Below, in pieces: positions 17,754 through 25,880 of a stretch of DNA of 64,000 nucleotides; the stretch's first letter is position 1, and every line of letters begins with the position of its first letter. This DNA is from Myroides odoratus DSM 2801. GTDB taxonomy: Bacteria > Bacteroidota > Bacteroidia > Flavobacteriales > Flavobacteriaceae. Under the pieces are notes generated by a model that saw only the letters and a program-made list of their open reading frames with translations, searched no databases and had not been told where the DNA came from. The position numbers and the translations under genes are program-made. The stretch lies in the NCBI RefSeq assembly GCF_000243275.1, contig NZ_CM001437.1, positions 152,312 through 216,311 on the forward strand, written 5' to 3'.

Positions 17754-18974
17754 TTATCCTATTAGTAAAAGTTCATTTAAATCAGGAAGAGTAGCTAAAC
17801 CCTCTTTCATTAATGTAATCCCAATACCTCCAATACCCCAATAAAAAGAAAAAGTAGCTGATTTATCGGCTTCATTAAATTTTTCATATTCAAATTGAAA
17901 TCCGGCTAGATTTTTTTTTTGTGAATCTCTAAATTTAAAAATGCACTCGAACCAGTATAAATAGGATTCTAAATAAATTTCATTATTTGTTCTATTATAC
18001 AAATCTTTATAAAGATAATAAAGACCTGAACAACCATACAAAATACTGGAATCTTGAGTATAATTTTTATTTAATCTCCTTTTAGAAGTAGAAATAAGTA
18101 ACTCATTTATCCTTTCATCAAAATTTTCAATTTCTAAAAGTCGTAAAGCATTTGAAATAGCATATAGTACACCTAAATCTCCATAACACATGGAAAGTTG
18201 TGTTATACTTGCTTTTTCATCTTGTATAAAAGTGTGAGGGAAGTATCCATCCAAATAGTTTCTCTCTCTTCTAATTAAAAAAGTGATAGCCTTAAACAAA
18301 ACATCTTCTAATTCTTTTTTATCTCCAACATAAATATTAAACTCTATGACTTTACTCAAGAAATTAATTATCATCGCCGCCCCATGTGACAATCCTAAAT
18401 AAACGCTATTATTAAATGTCGGGGAGTTCCAATAAACCTCTTCCTCATTCAGGATAATTTTATCTTTTATAACAGCTTTTACAATTAAATTTAATATACT
18501 TTTTGAAAACTCATCTTTATTATATTTATAATGATTTAAAAAATAGTACCCTGTAGAAAAGGTACCACAAAAATAATCATGATCTTTTTTATTAATAGTC
18601 TGTTTTGTTATATCGTAAAGTACCTCATTTAACTCCATACAATACGATGAAAAATCATACCTAAATTCAAAATTATTCTGAATAAACAAAAGACCTTTTC
18701 CAAAACTAGACAACATAAACCCAACAGAGTCTCCTTTATACTTTAAACTTGGATTATTAAAAATCTGGTTCGAAATATAATCAATTGATTTTTCAATTAA
18801 GAATTCACCTTTACTAAAAAAACTATCATTCTTGAAATAATCAAATGCATAATAATAAAAAATAGCTCCCCCCATCCTCCCATATTCTATAGAAGAATCT
18901 GAAAATACATGTAGGTTATGATTTATTTCTTGTTCAATAGCCAAAATAATCTCTTCTAGCTCTAATTTTTTCAT
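17754..18974 (-). CDS. LanC-like lanthionine cyclase with an altered zinc site
   Basis: 406 residues from ATG 18974. The alpha-barrel repeats of LanC are recognisable: GLSHGAAMIINFL (194-206), MCYGDLGVLYAI (262-273) with C263, and WGIGGIGITLM at the end. In NisC zinc is held by one Cys in the CYG motif and by Cys-His of the CHG motif. Here the CHG position reads ILYGCSGLYYLY (311-322), so the Cys-His pair appears to be Leu-Tyr, with C315 two residues further. The frame extends 32 codons upstream, into the lanB end. I prefer ATG 18974, 5 bp after lanB. Alignment is by eye. Confidence 0.82.
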   Translation of the reverse strand: MKKLELEEIILAIEQEINHNLHVFSDSSIEYGRMGGAIFYYYAFDYFKNDSFFSKGEFLIEKSIDYISNQIFNNPSLKYKGDSVGFMLSSFGKGLLFIQNNFEFRYDFSSYCMELNEVLYDITKQTINKKDHDYFCGTFSTGYYFLNHYKYNKDEFSKSILNLIVKAVIKDKIILNEEEVYWNSPTFNNSVYLGLSHGAAMIINFLSKVIEFNIYVGDKKELEDVLFKAITFLIRRERNYLDGYFPHTFIQDEKASITQLSMCYGDLGVLYAISNALRLLEIENFDERINELLISTSKRRLNKNYTQDSSILYGCSGLYYLYKDLYNRTNNEIYLESYLYWFECIFKFRDSQKKNLAGFQFEYEKFNEADKSATFSFYWGIGGIGITLMKEGLATLPDLNELLLIG

Positions 18975-18978
18975 GGTT

Positions 18979-21900
18979 TTATTGTTTAATTTGTCTAGAG
19001 TAGATTGAATTATATGTCTTAAACAATAAGTAGTAAAAAACCAATTCTTGTTTCCTTGCCTGAAGAACAAAAATTCGATTCAGATTCAGATGAATATAAT
19101 CCTTAATTAAAGTTATATATTTCTGATTTTCAATCACACTATTTCTGATAACTGAAACTAATTCACCTGTACTTTTTGATCTTTTTTTTAAGGGTTTTAC
19201 AAACTCAATAATTAAATCAAAATTGTTTAATCGAATAGTAGAATCTAGAAAATCTTTATTCAACCTAAATTTTTTATCTAGCGAAACTTTAAACTGTTTT
19301 GTATTAAATGCTGTATGAGATTGTTTAGTAATCTCTAACATTAGACTTCTATACATGTCTTTAAAAATTTCAACCCTATTTAAAAGTGAGATATTGAAAT
19401 CATTTAACATTAAATGAATTGAAACGACAGCAATCTTCCATCTTAGTTCATTATTAACTATTTCTTTCTTAGATAACAGTTTTAAAATTGCAATACTATC
19501 ATACATAAAGTATGTTTCTGAAAGGCTAATTAACTGAATTCCATATCGTTCTATTTCACGCTTATAGGTATCTATTTGAAAATAAGAAACTATCCCATTT
19601 TTTATTAAAACATCTAGCAAATCTTTTAAAGTAGCTAAATTATGTTTTGTTATTTTTCTTTTTATTCGAAAACGAATATGAAAATCAGGATCATTATATC
19701 GAATAAAAAACCAACAAATAGAATCTGGTAATTGTTTTACATATTTCTTTATCACTTCTTTAATAACTGTATCCCCATAATATGGACTTGTATATATTTT
19801 AAAAAAGCTCCATTCATCTCCTGGTAAAAATTGTCTTTGCACTGTGCCATCAGAAACATTTACTTTTTCCAATACTTGTGGCAATTGTTCTTCACATTTG
19901 AAAGGAAAAATAAATTCAGCAACAAATTGATCTCCTGCTTCATTAAAAAACTTTGTAGAATCCAAATACTCGTACAACCATAGTGATTGTTTTGCAATTT
20001 TTTTTATCAAAATATCTAAACAAATGTCTAATGACAAATCTAGAATTAGTATGTTGTCACGCTGTCTAATAGTACAGAATGTAGGTATATTACGTTCTCG
20101 TAATATTTGTTGTAATGTTTGTTGATTAATATTCTGATTCTTATGAATTTTCCACTGAGCTACTGAAAGTATTATCTCTTTATACTCAACCCGTGGTAAG
20201 AAATCATTATTTTTCAAATATCCCCAATTCCATTTAAATCCATGATCTAAATTATAATATTGATAATCTCCTAGAAACTTAATCACTGATAATTGACTAT
20301 TGTCAAGATTATAAGCGTTTGAATATCTTATTTTTATTTCCTTATTTAATTTTTTAGATACTAGTTTAATTCTCCCCTCTTCATACCGAATATAAATATC
20401 ATTCATCGAAATTGTATTAGACTCCTCATCTTCACTACAAGCGGCCAAATAAACTATTGAATAATTATATAAATTAGGCCGCATTAAAACATTCGCCAAT
20501 CTGTTTTTTTTATGATATAACAATTCAGCATGGATACAATTTTCAGAATCAACTTCAGTTATCTCTTTTAGACTATCAAATAGTTCTTTATCATAATAGG
20601 CATATCTAGATAAAATGTCACTAACATTACTTGTAGGTATATTGGAAAGAGGCATAAACTTAAAATTTCCATTATCAATATCTTCTTGTGTATCACAAAT
20701 AAAAGAACCAAATAGATGACAGTTTGCTCCAAACGGAATAAAAGTTGATTCTTCACTTTGTAATGTACTAATCCTTTCTTTAGTTAAAACTATCGGCTGA
20801 ATAATTGTGGTTGAAAAACATTGAATATACTCTTTAATTATCATATCTATCAATGGAGAAACTGTACCTTCGTATATAGCAGCATCTTGAAATGGAAAGT
20901 AAACGTCTTGCAATAGAGGTAGTTCTTCTAAGTTACTTCTAACAAAAACACTATAGCCTACTCCATAATCAGGATCGAGAGCAAGCATAAGAGGAACTTC
21001 TTTTGTTTCAAATTTATTATAAAATCGCTCTATAAAACTCACTAAATCCGGATTAACATTTTTTCCCCTTAGTGGCATTATTTCTTTCATTCGTTGTGCT
21101 AATAACTCTACAACATTTTTATTCACTTGATTCAAATTCAAATTTATTCTAGTATCTACTTGAAAAACTTGATCATTTATATCGATAATACCACTGATTT
21201 CACTTCGTATTTTCTCTATGTCATCTATACATTCAGAAGATTTAAAATAGTCAGAATGAATCGTCTTCTCTAAATTTATTATTGGCATTAAAAGCTTTGT
21301 GTCAATTTTATATTGAATCAAGTATTGTTCTACTTCTAATAGAGGATTAGCTAAACTTGTCATATATGGAGGCATTCTATCCACTAAAAAATTTGCATCA
21401 ATTAATAATCGAATATACTCTTCGATTTCTAATATTGACTTAGAATGACAATTGGAATTTTTTATTAGAAAAAGTTTTATATCAGCTTTTGTTATACCAT
21501 GATAAGCTATAGATAATACTTGCTCTAAAATGACATTTTTTTTTATCTCTAAAATCTCATAATTAAAATTATGATCCCAACTAATGTAACGCCAATAATC
21601 CCCTATACTATATAATGTATTATTTGGGTAAAAAGGAAGATTATTAGTTTTATTTTTTCTCACAATCTCTTCTTTCATTTTATTAATAAACAAATTATCT
21701 ACCCTTACAAAGGGCTGTAAATTGTTTGTAGCAATTTTAATCTTAGTTTTATCCATGGTAGTTTTACCCAGACCAACACCCGCAAATAGTCCATATGGAG
21801 TACTCCTTGAACACATTCGGATATAGTATTTATACATGCTCTGAAGAACACTATCAGAATAATTGAAGTCACTTACTTCTTTTTCCATCCAATTTGTTGA

Positions 21901-22074
21901 TTTATAATAAAAATCTCTAGATGACAAATAAATTGCATTCATGAATAAAGGATTCATCAAAAACTTTTTTATTTCTTGTACATCTTTATTTCTCATTGCA
22001 TTATTCAACAATTTAATATCATTAAAAGGTAGCGTAGGAACACGTATTACATAAAAATTTGTAGGATAAATCAT
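18979..22074 (-). CDS. Full-length class I lanthipeptide dehydratase (LanB)
   Basis: 1031 residues, the size of a complete LanB. The glutamylation domain has RMCSRSTPYGLFAG (86-99; R86 and R90 match the spacing of the catalytic arginines of NisB). The elimination (SpaB_C/thiopeptide-type) domain has FFIRYNDPDFHIRFRI (from 789), YKREIERYG and a C-terminal HLNLNR with H995. LanB uses glutamyl-tRNA to glutamylate Ser/Thr and then eliminates glutamate, giving Dha/Dhb. It follows the precursor gene after a 91-bp gap holding a hairpin. Base composition is more AT-rich than the flanking housekeeping genes. Confidence 0.93.
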   Translation of the reverse strand: MIYPTNFYVIRVPTLPFNDIKLLNNAMRNKDVQEIKKFLMNPLFMNAIYLSSRDFYYKSTNWMEKEVSDFNYSDSVLQSMYKYYIRMCSRSTPYGLFAGVGLGKTTMDKTKIKIATNNLQPFVRVDNLFINKMKEEIVRKNKTNNLPFYPNNTLYSIGDYWRYISWDHNFNYEILEIKKNVILEQVLSIAYHGITKADIKLFLIKNSNCHSKSILEIEEYIRLLIDANFLVDRMPPYMTSLANPLLEVEQYLIQYKIDTKLLMPIINLEKTIHSDYFKSSECIDDIEKIRSEISGIIDINDQVFQVDTRINLNLNQVNKNVVELLAQRMKEIMPLRGKNVNPDLVSFIERFYNKFETKEVPLMLALDPDYGVGYSVFVRSNLEELPLLQDVYFPFQDAAIYEGTVSPLIDMIIKEYIQCFSTTIIQPIVLTKERISTLQSEESTFIPFGANCHLFGSFICDTQEDIDNGNFKFMPLSNIPTSNVSDILSRYAYYDKELFDSLKEITEVDSENCIHAELLYHKKNRLANVLMRPNLYNYSIVYLAACSEDEESNTISMNDIYIRYEEGRIKLVSKKLNKEIKIRYSNAYNLDNSQLSVIKFLGDYQYYNLDHGFKWNWGYLKNNDFLPRVEYKEIILSVAQWKIHKNQNINQQTLQQILRERNIPTFCTIRQRDNILILDLSLDICLDILIKKIAKQSLWLYEYLDSTKFFNEAGDQFVAEFIFPFKCEEQLPQVLEKVNVSDGTVQRQFLPGDEWSFFKIYTSPYYGDTVIKEVIKKYVKQLPDSICWFFIRYNDPDFHIRFRIKRKITKHNLATLKDLLDVLIKNGIVSYFQIDTYKREIERYGIQLISLSETYFMYDSIAILKLLSKKEIVNNELRWKIAVVSIHLMLNDFNISLLNRVEIFKDMYRSLMLEITKQSHTAFNTKQFKVSLDKKFRLNKDFLDSTIRLNNFDLIIEFVKPLKKRSKSTGELVSVIRNSVIENQKYITLIKDYIHLNLNRIFVLQARKQELVFYYLLFKTYNSIYSRQIKQ

Positions 22075-22114
22075 TCTTGATTATTTTAGAATCAATAAAT
22101 ATTTTTGTTAAACA

Positions 22115-22152
22115 AAGTCTCTCCCCCATAAATTAAAAAGGGGAGTAGACTT
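22115..22152 (-). terminator. Intercistronic hairpin between precursor and lanB
   Basis: On the minus strand AAGTC-TA-CTCCCC pairs with GGGGAG-A-GACTT around an AT-rich loop, 14 bp past the precursor stop. The following sequence TTGTTTAAC is only weakly T-rich, so partial termination or 3'-end protection of the short transcript is more likely than full termination. This is a usual way for peptide operons to make more precursor than enzyme. Confidence 0.6.
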
Positions 22153-22165
22153 GTTAGCTTTAAAA

Positions 22166-22342
22166 TTAATCAACACTAGTAGTTGAAGTAGAACTACATG
22201 ATTTAGTAGTTGAGGTAGACTTACATTTAACTTTATCAGCATTCATCAATTCAACATGTCCTCCTTTTACTGAGGCCAATTGTTCATCATTTAGTTTTGC
22301 AATTCTCTTTTTGTCAAAACTCAGTTTTCCAAAATCTTTCAT
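22166..22342 (-). CDS. Lanthipeptide precursor (58 residues, double-glycine leader)
   Basis: ATG 22342 to TAA 22166. The leader starts MKDFG and holds KLSFDKKRIAKLNDEQL followed by ASVKGG, the shape of Bacteroidota class I lanthipeptide leaders with cleavage after Gly28. The 30-residue core is HVELMNADKVK, then CKSTSTTKS (40-48), CSSTSTTSV (49-57) and D58. It therefore has two Cys and 13 Ser/Thr, in two tandem nine-residue modules that are also alike in DNA. No Ser or Thr precedes Cys40 in the core. The gene lies between the TonB-type receptor gene and lanB, all on one strand. It is certain as a frame, and very likely as the substrate of the neighbouring enzymes. Confidence 0.92.
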   Translation of the reverse strand: MKDFGKLSFDKKRIAKLNDEQLASVKGGHVELMNADKVKCKSTSTTKSCSSTSTTSVD

Positions 22343-22404
22343 AATTAAAATTTAAAATTATTCTCTACTCTATTAAGGATTTTCGAGTACTTCCTTTATA
22401 TTTT

Positions 22405-24765
22405 CTATTGTGCTCTATTTTGCTCATCAAACTGAATAAATTTATTTTTTACTTTATCATTCCCAAAAGAATAGTTAATGCTGACTACAAGTTTTCGACT
22501 ATCAAAAAAATTAGTAAATTCGGACCTATATCCAGAATTATAGGAAAAACCATTACTATTTGACGTTTTAAAAAGATCTTCTACTAACAAACTAGTTGTT
22601 AACTTTCTCTTATTCAGCAAGAGTTTTAATCCTATATCAAAGCTCATCTGTTTCTCAATTTTAATATTAGAATAGGTATAGGGTAATGAATGCCAAAAAT
22701 TGACCATTAAAGAATACGTTTTATCTTTATTCAATGTAAATGTATTTGAGCTTGAGTATGAGAGTGCATAAACGCTTAGTCCTTCTGATTCCTTTATAAT
22801 TGATGTTGTTTTGTCATAGTACCCTATTACATTAATTGATGTTTCCCATCTGTTAAAAAGATTATCATTATAACTGAGTTGTAATCCTACCATATTTTCA
22901 TTAAAACTATTTTTTATTATATTAACATACTGTCCATCAATAACATTAGCGATATTAGAGGTTCCATTTTTATCATATTGATAGAATAATGTTGCATTTA
23001 ATACACTATATAAAGTATAGCTAAGTTCTATGTTATTACTAAAAACAGGTAATAAACTTGGGGTACCTGAAAAGTAGGTGTATGGATTAGTATACCAGCG
23101 AAATGGGTTTAATTCTTGAAAGCTTGGTCTTTCAATTCTTCTTGAAAAGTTTAAAGAAACAACATGAGATGTATTAGGAGAATAACTCAAGTAAACGGTT
23201 GGAAAAAATTCCCCATACTTATCTTTTGACATTGTATTATCTTCTTCCCCAATTGCATTATTGTTTAAAACTGTATACTCGAATCGTACACCCGACTTTA
23301 CTGACCATTTATCACTAATATCCTTTTGATAACTAAAGTAAATAGCATAGTTTTTTTCTTCATATTTAAACTGATTGCTTTTCTCATTATCCAAAATGAA
23401 GCTCGATTTATCAACGTTAAAATACGATACATTAGATGCATTCTTAAATAAAGAACCCTTAGTCCCAAATTCAATCATTCCATAAAAAGCTGGTAAAACT
23501 ATATCCAATTGACCTGACAAAATACTATACTTCATTAAGCTATTATTTCTCATAACTACTTGATCTAAACTAGTTTTGTTCATTGTACTAAAATCATTGA
23601 TTTTGTTAGGTATATTGCTCAGATAGTTAATTCCCAAGCTCATTTTATTTCCTATACTATCAAATTTATAATCATAATAAAGATTAACTATATGCATCCT
23701 TGTTTTCCATATTTGTTTTTGATTTGTATAAAGAATTGAGTCATTCAGATTTAAATGTTGATATATACTTGTTCCAAATGCATTCATTTTTGTGTTATTA
23801 GAGGTAAGATCATATAACAAACCTATATCTTGTTTATCATCAATTTGATAATTCATACTATAATTCCCTCCAAATATATTCTTCTGGTCTTTTCTCTTTT
23901 CATTAGTATAAATACTATAATTCTCTCCTAAGAGATTTCGAGTTCCATAAGGTTTATAGTTATTATTACTTTGACGTAGTTTCAGAGATATGGACAATTT
24001 TTTTGATTTATAATTTATAGTTCCATGTACCCCAAAACCACCATATTCATTCTTTTGATAAAAACTAGTAAGATTACCATTCCATCCTTTACTTTGATTT
24101 TTTTTCAATACAATATTTATAATGCCACTATTACCTTGAGCTTCGTACTTAGAAGATGGAGTAGTTATCACTTCAATATTTTTCACATCATTTGAAGTAA
24201 GAGATTGCAAATAATTAAATAAATCATTTTGCGTAATATTCAAAACCTTATCATTAATCATGACAACGACATTCCCTTTTCCTACAATAGAAACATTTTC
24301 ATTTTGAACATTCACCAAAGGAGTGCTTTTTAAAAGATCAATAACATTCACCCCTTGTGACATAACCGAATTTTCTACGTTAAAGACCAAGCGATCCACC
24401 TTGCGCTCGATTAATTTTTTCTTGGCTGTAATGGTAATGCTATCCAATAAAACACCTTCATCCACTTGAATCTTTCCTAAATTCATATCTTGTGCAACTA
24501 CCAAATCCTGGCTATATTTTTGCTTACCGAATTCAATTAACAGTAAGGTGTAGTTTCCATGTAACACCTGTAAAGTAAAATTCCCTAAACTATCCGTATA
24601 CGCATGAGGCGTATTTGAATTTGTACTACTGGTGAGATAAACATCCATGAATTCAACAGGTTGTTGTTTTGAATTCACCACTTGCCCTTGTAGCTGAAAA
24701 GATTGACCATAGCTCAAACAAGGAATTAGTAAAAAAACAAAATAACAAGGCGATAAATTATACAT
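22405..24765 (-). CDS. TonB-type outer-membrane beta-barrel receptor
   Basis: 786 residues. Signal peptide ending near LSYGQ, then a carboxypeptidase-regulatory-like beta domain (about 25-105, GQVVNSKQQPVEFMDVYL), a plug (about 125-225, ending EVITTPSSKYEAQGNSGII) and a barrel of the OMP_b-brl_3 type. Receptors of this type bind or move ligands across the outer membrane. Its place as the first gene of the lanthipeptide operon, 62 bp before the precursor with no promoter box between them, suggests a role in release, uptake or immunity. Which of these cannot be told from sequence. Confidence 0.88.
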   Translation of the reverse strand: MYNLSPCYFVFLLIPCLSYGQSFQLQGQVVNSKQQPVEFMDVYLTSSTNSNTPHAYTDSLGNFTLQVLHGNYTLLLIEFGKQKYSQDLVVAQDMNLGKIQVDEGVLLDSITITAKKKLIERKVDRLVFNVENSVMSQGVNVIDLLKSTPLVNVQNENVSIVGKGNVVVMINDKVLNITQNDLFNYLQSLTSNDVKNIEVITTPSSKYEAQGNSGIINIVLKKNQSKGWNGNLTSFYQKNEYGGFGVHGTINYKSKKLSISLKLRQSNNNYKPYGTRNLLGENYSIYTNEKRKDQKNIFGGNYSMNYQIDDKQDIGLLYDLTSNNTKMNAFGTSIYQHLNLNDSILYTNQKQIWKTRMHIVNLYYDYKFDSIGNKMSLGINYLSNIPNKINDFSTMNKTSLDQVVMRNNSLMKYSILSGQLDIVLPAFYGMIEFGTKGSLFKNASNVSYFNVDKSSFILDNEKSNQFKYEEKNYAIYFSYQKDISDKWSVKSGVRFEYTVLNNNAIGEEDNTMSKDKYGEFFPTVYLSYSPNTSHVVSLNFSRRIERPSFQELNPFRWYTNPYTYFSGTPSLLPVFSNNIELSYTLYSVLNATLFYQYDKNGTSNIANVIDGQYVNIIKNSFNENMVGLQLSYNDNLFNRWETSINVIGYYDKTTSIIKESEGLSVYALSYSSSNTFTLNKDKTYSLMVNFWHSLPYTYSNIKIEKQMSFDIGLKLLLNKRKLTTSLLVEDLFKTSNSNGFSYNSGYRSEFTNFFDSRKLVVSINYSFGNDKVKNKFIQFDEQNRAQ

Positions 24766-25073
24766 AATCCAACTATTTTTAATTTAAATTTTAAAAAACA
24801 AAATACTATTAATCAGTGCATTAATTAATAAAATCTAAATTAAAAAAGGGAGTCTAAATAGTAACTACTCCTAGGGGTAGTTTTTAGCTCAACACCAAAA
24901 AACTACCCCTAGGAGTAGTCTACGGATTAGGTATCTACATGCCTTTATTCCTATCACGATTCAAATATTTCATTCCTATTACGTACAACTAAGAAACATC
25001 GTTGCTCTACATCTATTCTTTTCTATTATTTTTAAAGTAAAGCCCCTTTAATCAATTATAGAAAAACAAAAAA
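24766..25073. other. Divergent regulatory region of the lanthipeptide locus
   Basis: 308 bp between the start codons of the receptor gene (minus) and the LuxR-type gene (plus). It holds the pair of palindromes at 24864-24919 and is otherwise AT-rich. A near -7 element (TATTTTG) is seen on the minus strand close to the receptor gene, but no exact TAnnTTTG box for the plus-strand gene. I see no small gene here. Confidence 0.6.
24864..24919. promoter_or_regulatory. Twin 18-bp palindromic operators in inverted order
   Basis: ACTACTCCTAGGGGTAGT (24864-24881) and ACTACCCCTAGGAGTAGT (24902-24919). Each is an almost perfect dyad around CCTAGG, and the second is the exact reverse complement of the first. 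With the adjoining T and A runs they form a 22-bp inverted repeat with a 12-bp centre; dyad centres are 38 bp apart. An 18-bp dyad fits a dimeric LuxR-type regulator, and the divergent gene encodes one, so autoregulation and control of the receptor-lan operon is inferred. Confidence 0.7.
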
Positions 25074-25793
25074 ATGGAAGTAAAACAGAAAGAAATGGAA
25101 GCAAGCGCTCCCAACTACCTAGAAGCTGTACAAGCGTTAGCTAGAATGACGTATAAAAGCATTTACATCATTGATCATCAAAAGAAAGTATTTGATTATG
25201 TTTCGGATAACCCTCTTTTTCTCTGTGGATATTCCGTTTATGAAGTACAAAAAATGGGATTTGACTTTTATACCCAATGCATTCCTGATCAGGATCGAAA
25301 TATGTTAATTAAAATAGCGGAAGCGGGATTTCATTTTTTGTATGCTATTCCCATGGAAGAACGAACACAATATACCTTAGCGTGTGATTTTCATCTGAAA
25401 CACAGGCAAATTCCCCTCCTTTTGATTCACCATGAGATAACCCCACTTTGTTTAACAACCACAGGAAAATTGTGGAAATCTATTTGTATTGTCTCACTAT
25501 CGACCGCCTATCAAATGGGAAATAGCAAGATATTTAAGTTAAACAGTACAGCCACTTGGAGGTATGATTTAAGCCACAACACCTGGGAAACCACAATCAA
25601 GCCGAAACTTTCTCCTAGAGAGTTGGAAGTTTTACAGTATGCTATCAGGGGCTATAAGATACACGAAATCGCTTCTTGCCTTTATCTAACCTCCGATACA
25701 ATTAAATTCCACCGCAAAAAGATTTTAGAAAAACTACAGGTGCACAGCATAGCTGAGGCTATTCGCTTCGCTATTGTCAACAAATTACTATAA
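25074..25793 (+). CDS. LuxR-type transcription regulator with PAS-like sensor
   Basis: 239 residues. The C-terminus (about 178-238) is a LuxR/NarL helix-turn-helix: LSPRELEVLQYAIRGYK, then IHEIASCLYLTSDTIKFHRKKI, with the usual Thr-Ile-Lys-x-His recognition helix. The N-terminus (about 20-125) reads like a PAS fold (YIIDHQKKVFDYVSDNPLFL, CGYSVYEVQKMGFDFY). No phosphoacceptor receiver is present. The ligand is unknown. It is divergent from the lanthipeptide operon across a palindrome pair, so it is the likely local regulator. The start at ATG 25074 gives a normal PAS-LuxR length. Confidence 0.85.
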   Translation: MEVKQKEMEASAPNYLEAVQALARMTYKSIYIIDHQKKVFDYVSDNPLFLCGYSVYEVQKMGFDFYTQCIPDQDRNMLIKIAEAGFHFLYAIPMEERTQYTLACDFHLKHRQIPLLLIHHEITPLCLTTTGKLWKSICIVSLSTAYQMGNSKIFKLNSTATWRYDLSHNTWETTIKPKLSPRELEVLQYAIRGYKIHEIASCLYLTSDTIKFHRKKILEKLQVHSIAEAIRFAIVNKLL

Positions 25794-25834
25794 CAATATA
25801 GGTTCTTGTAGCTCTTTCCTTGTCTCCCTATAAC

Positions 25835-25865
25835 TACAAAACACGAACTGTGTTCATGTTTTGTA
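25835..25865. promoter_or_regulatory. 31-bp palindrome with GAAC/GTTC core
   Basis: TACAAAAC, two bases, GAAC, TGT, GTTC, two bases, GTTTTGTA. Only one pair in each arm fails to match. It lies between the LuxR gene and the end of the broken S24 regulator. No T run follows on either strand, so an operator or a weak hairpin fits better than a terminator. GAAC/GTTC also recurs upstream of the broken gene. Confidence 0.45.
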
Positions 25866-25880
25866 TCATAAGTTTACCCT

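Noticed and set aside
18975..19070. 32-codon N-terminal extension of LanC
   Set aside because: It overlaps lanB in another frame and reads FFRQGNKNWFFTTYCLRH, unlike LanC starts.
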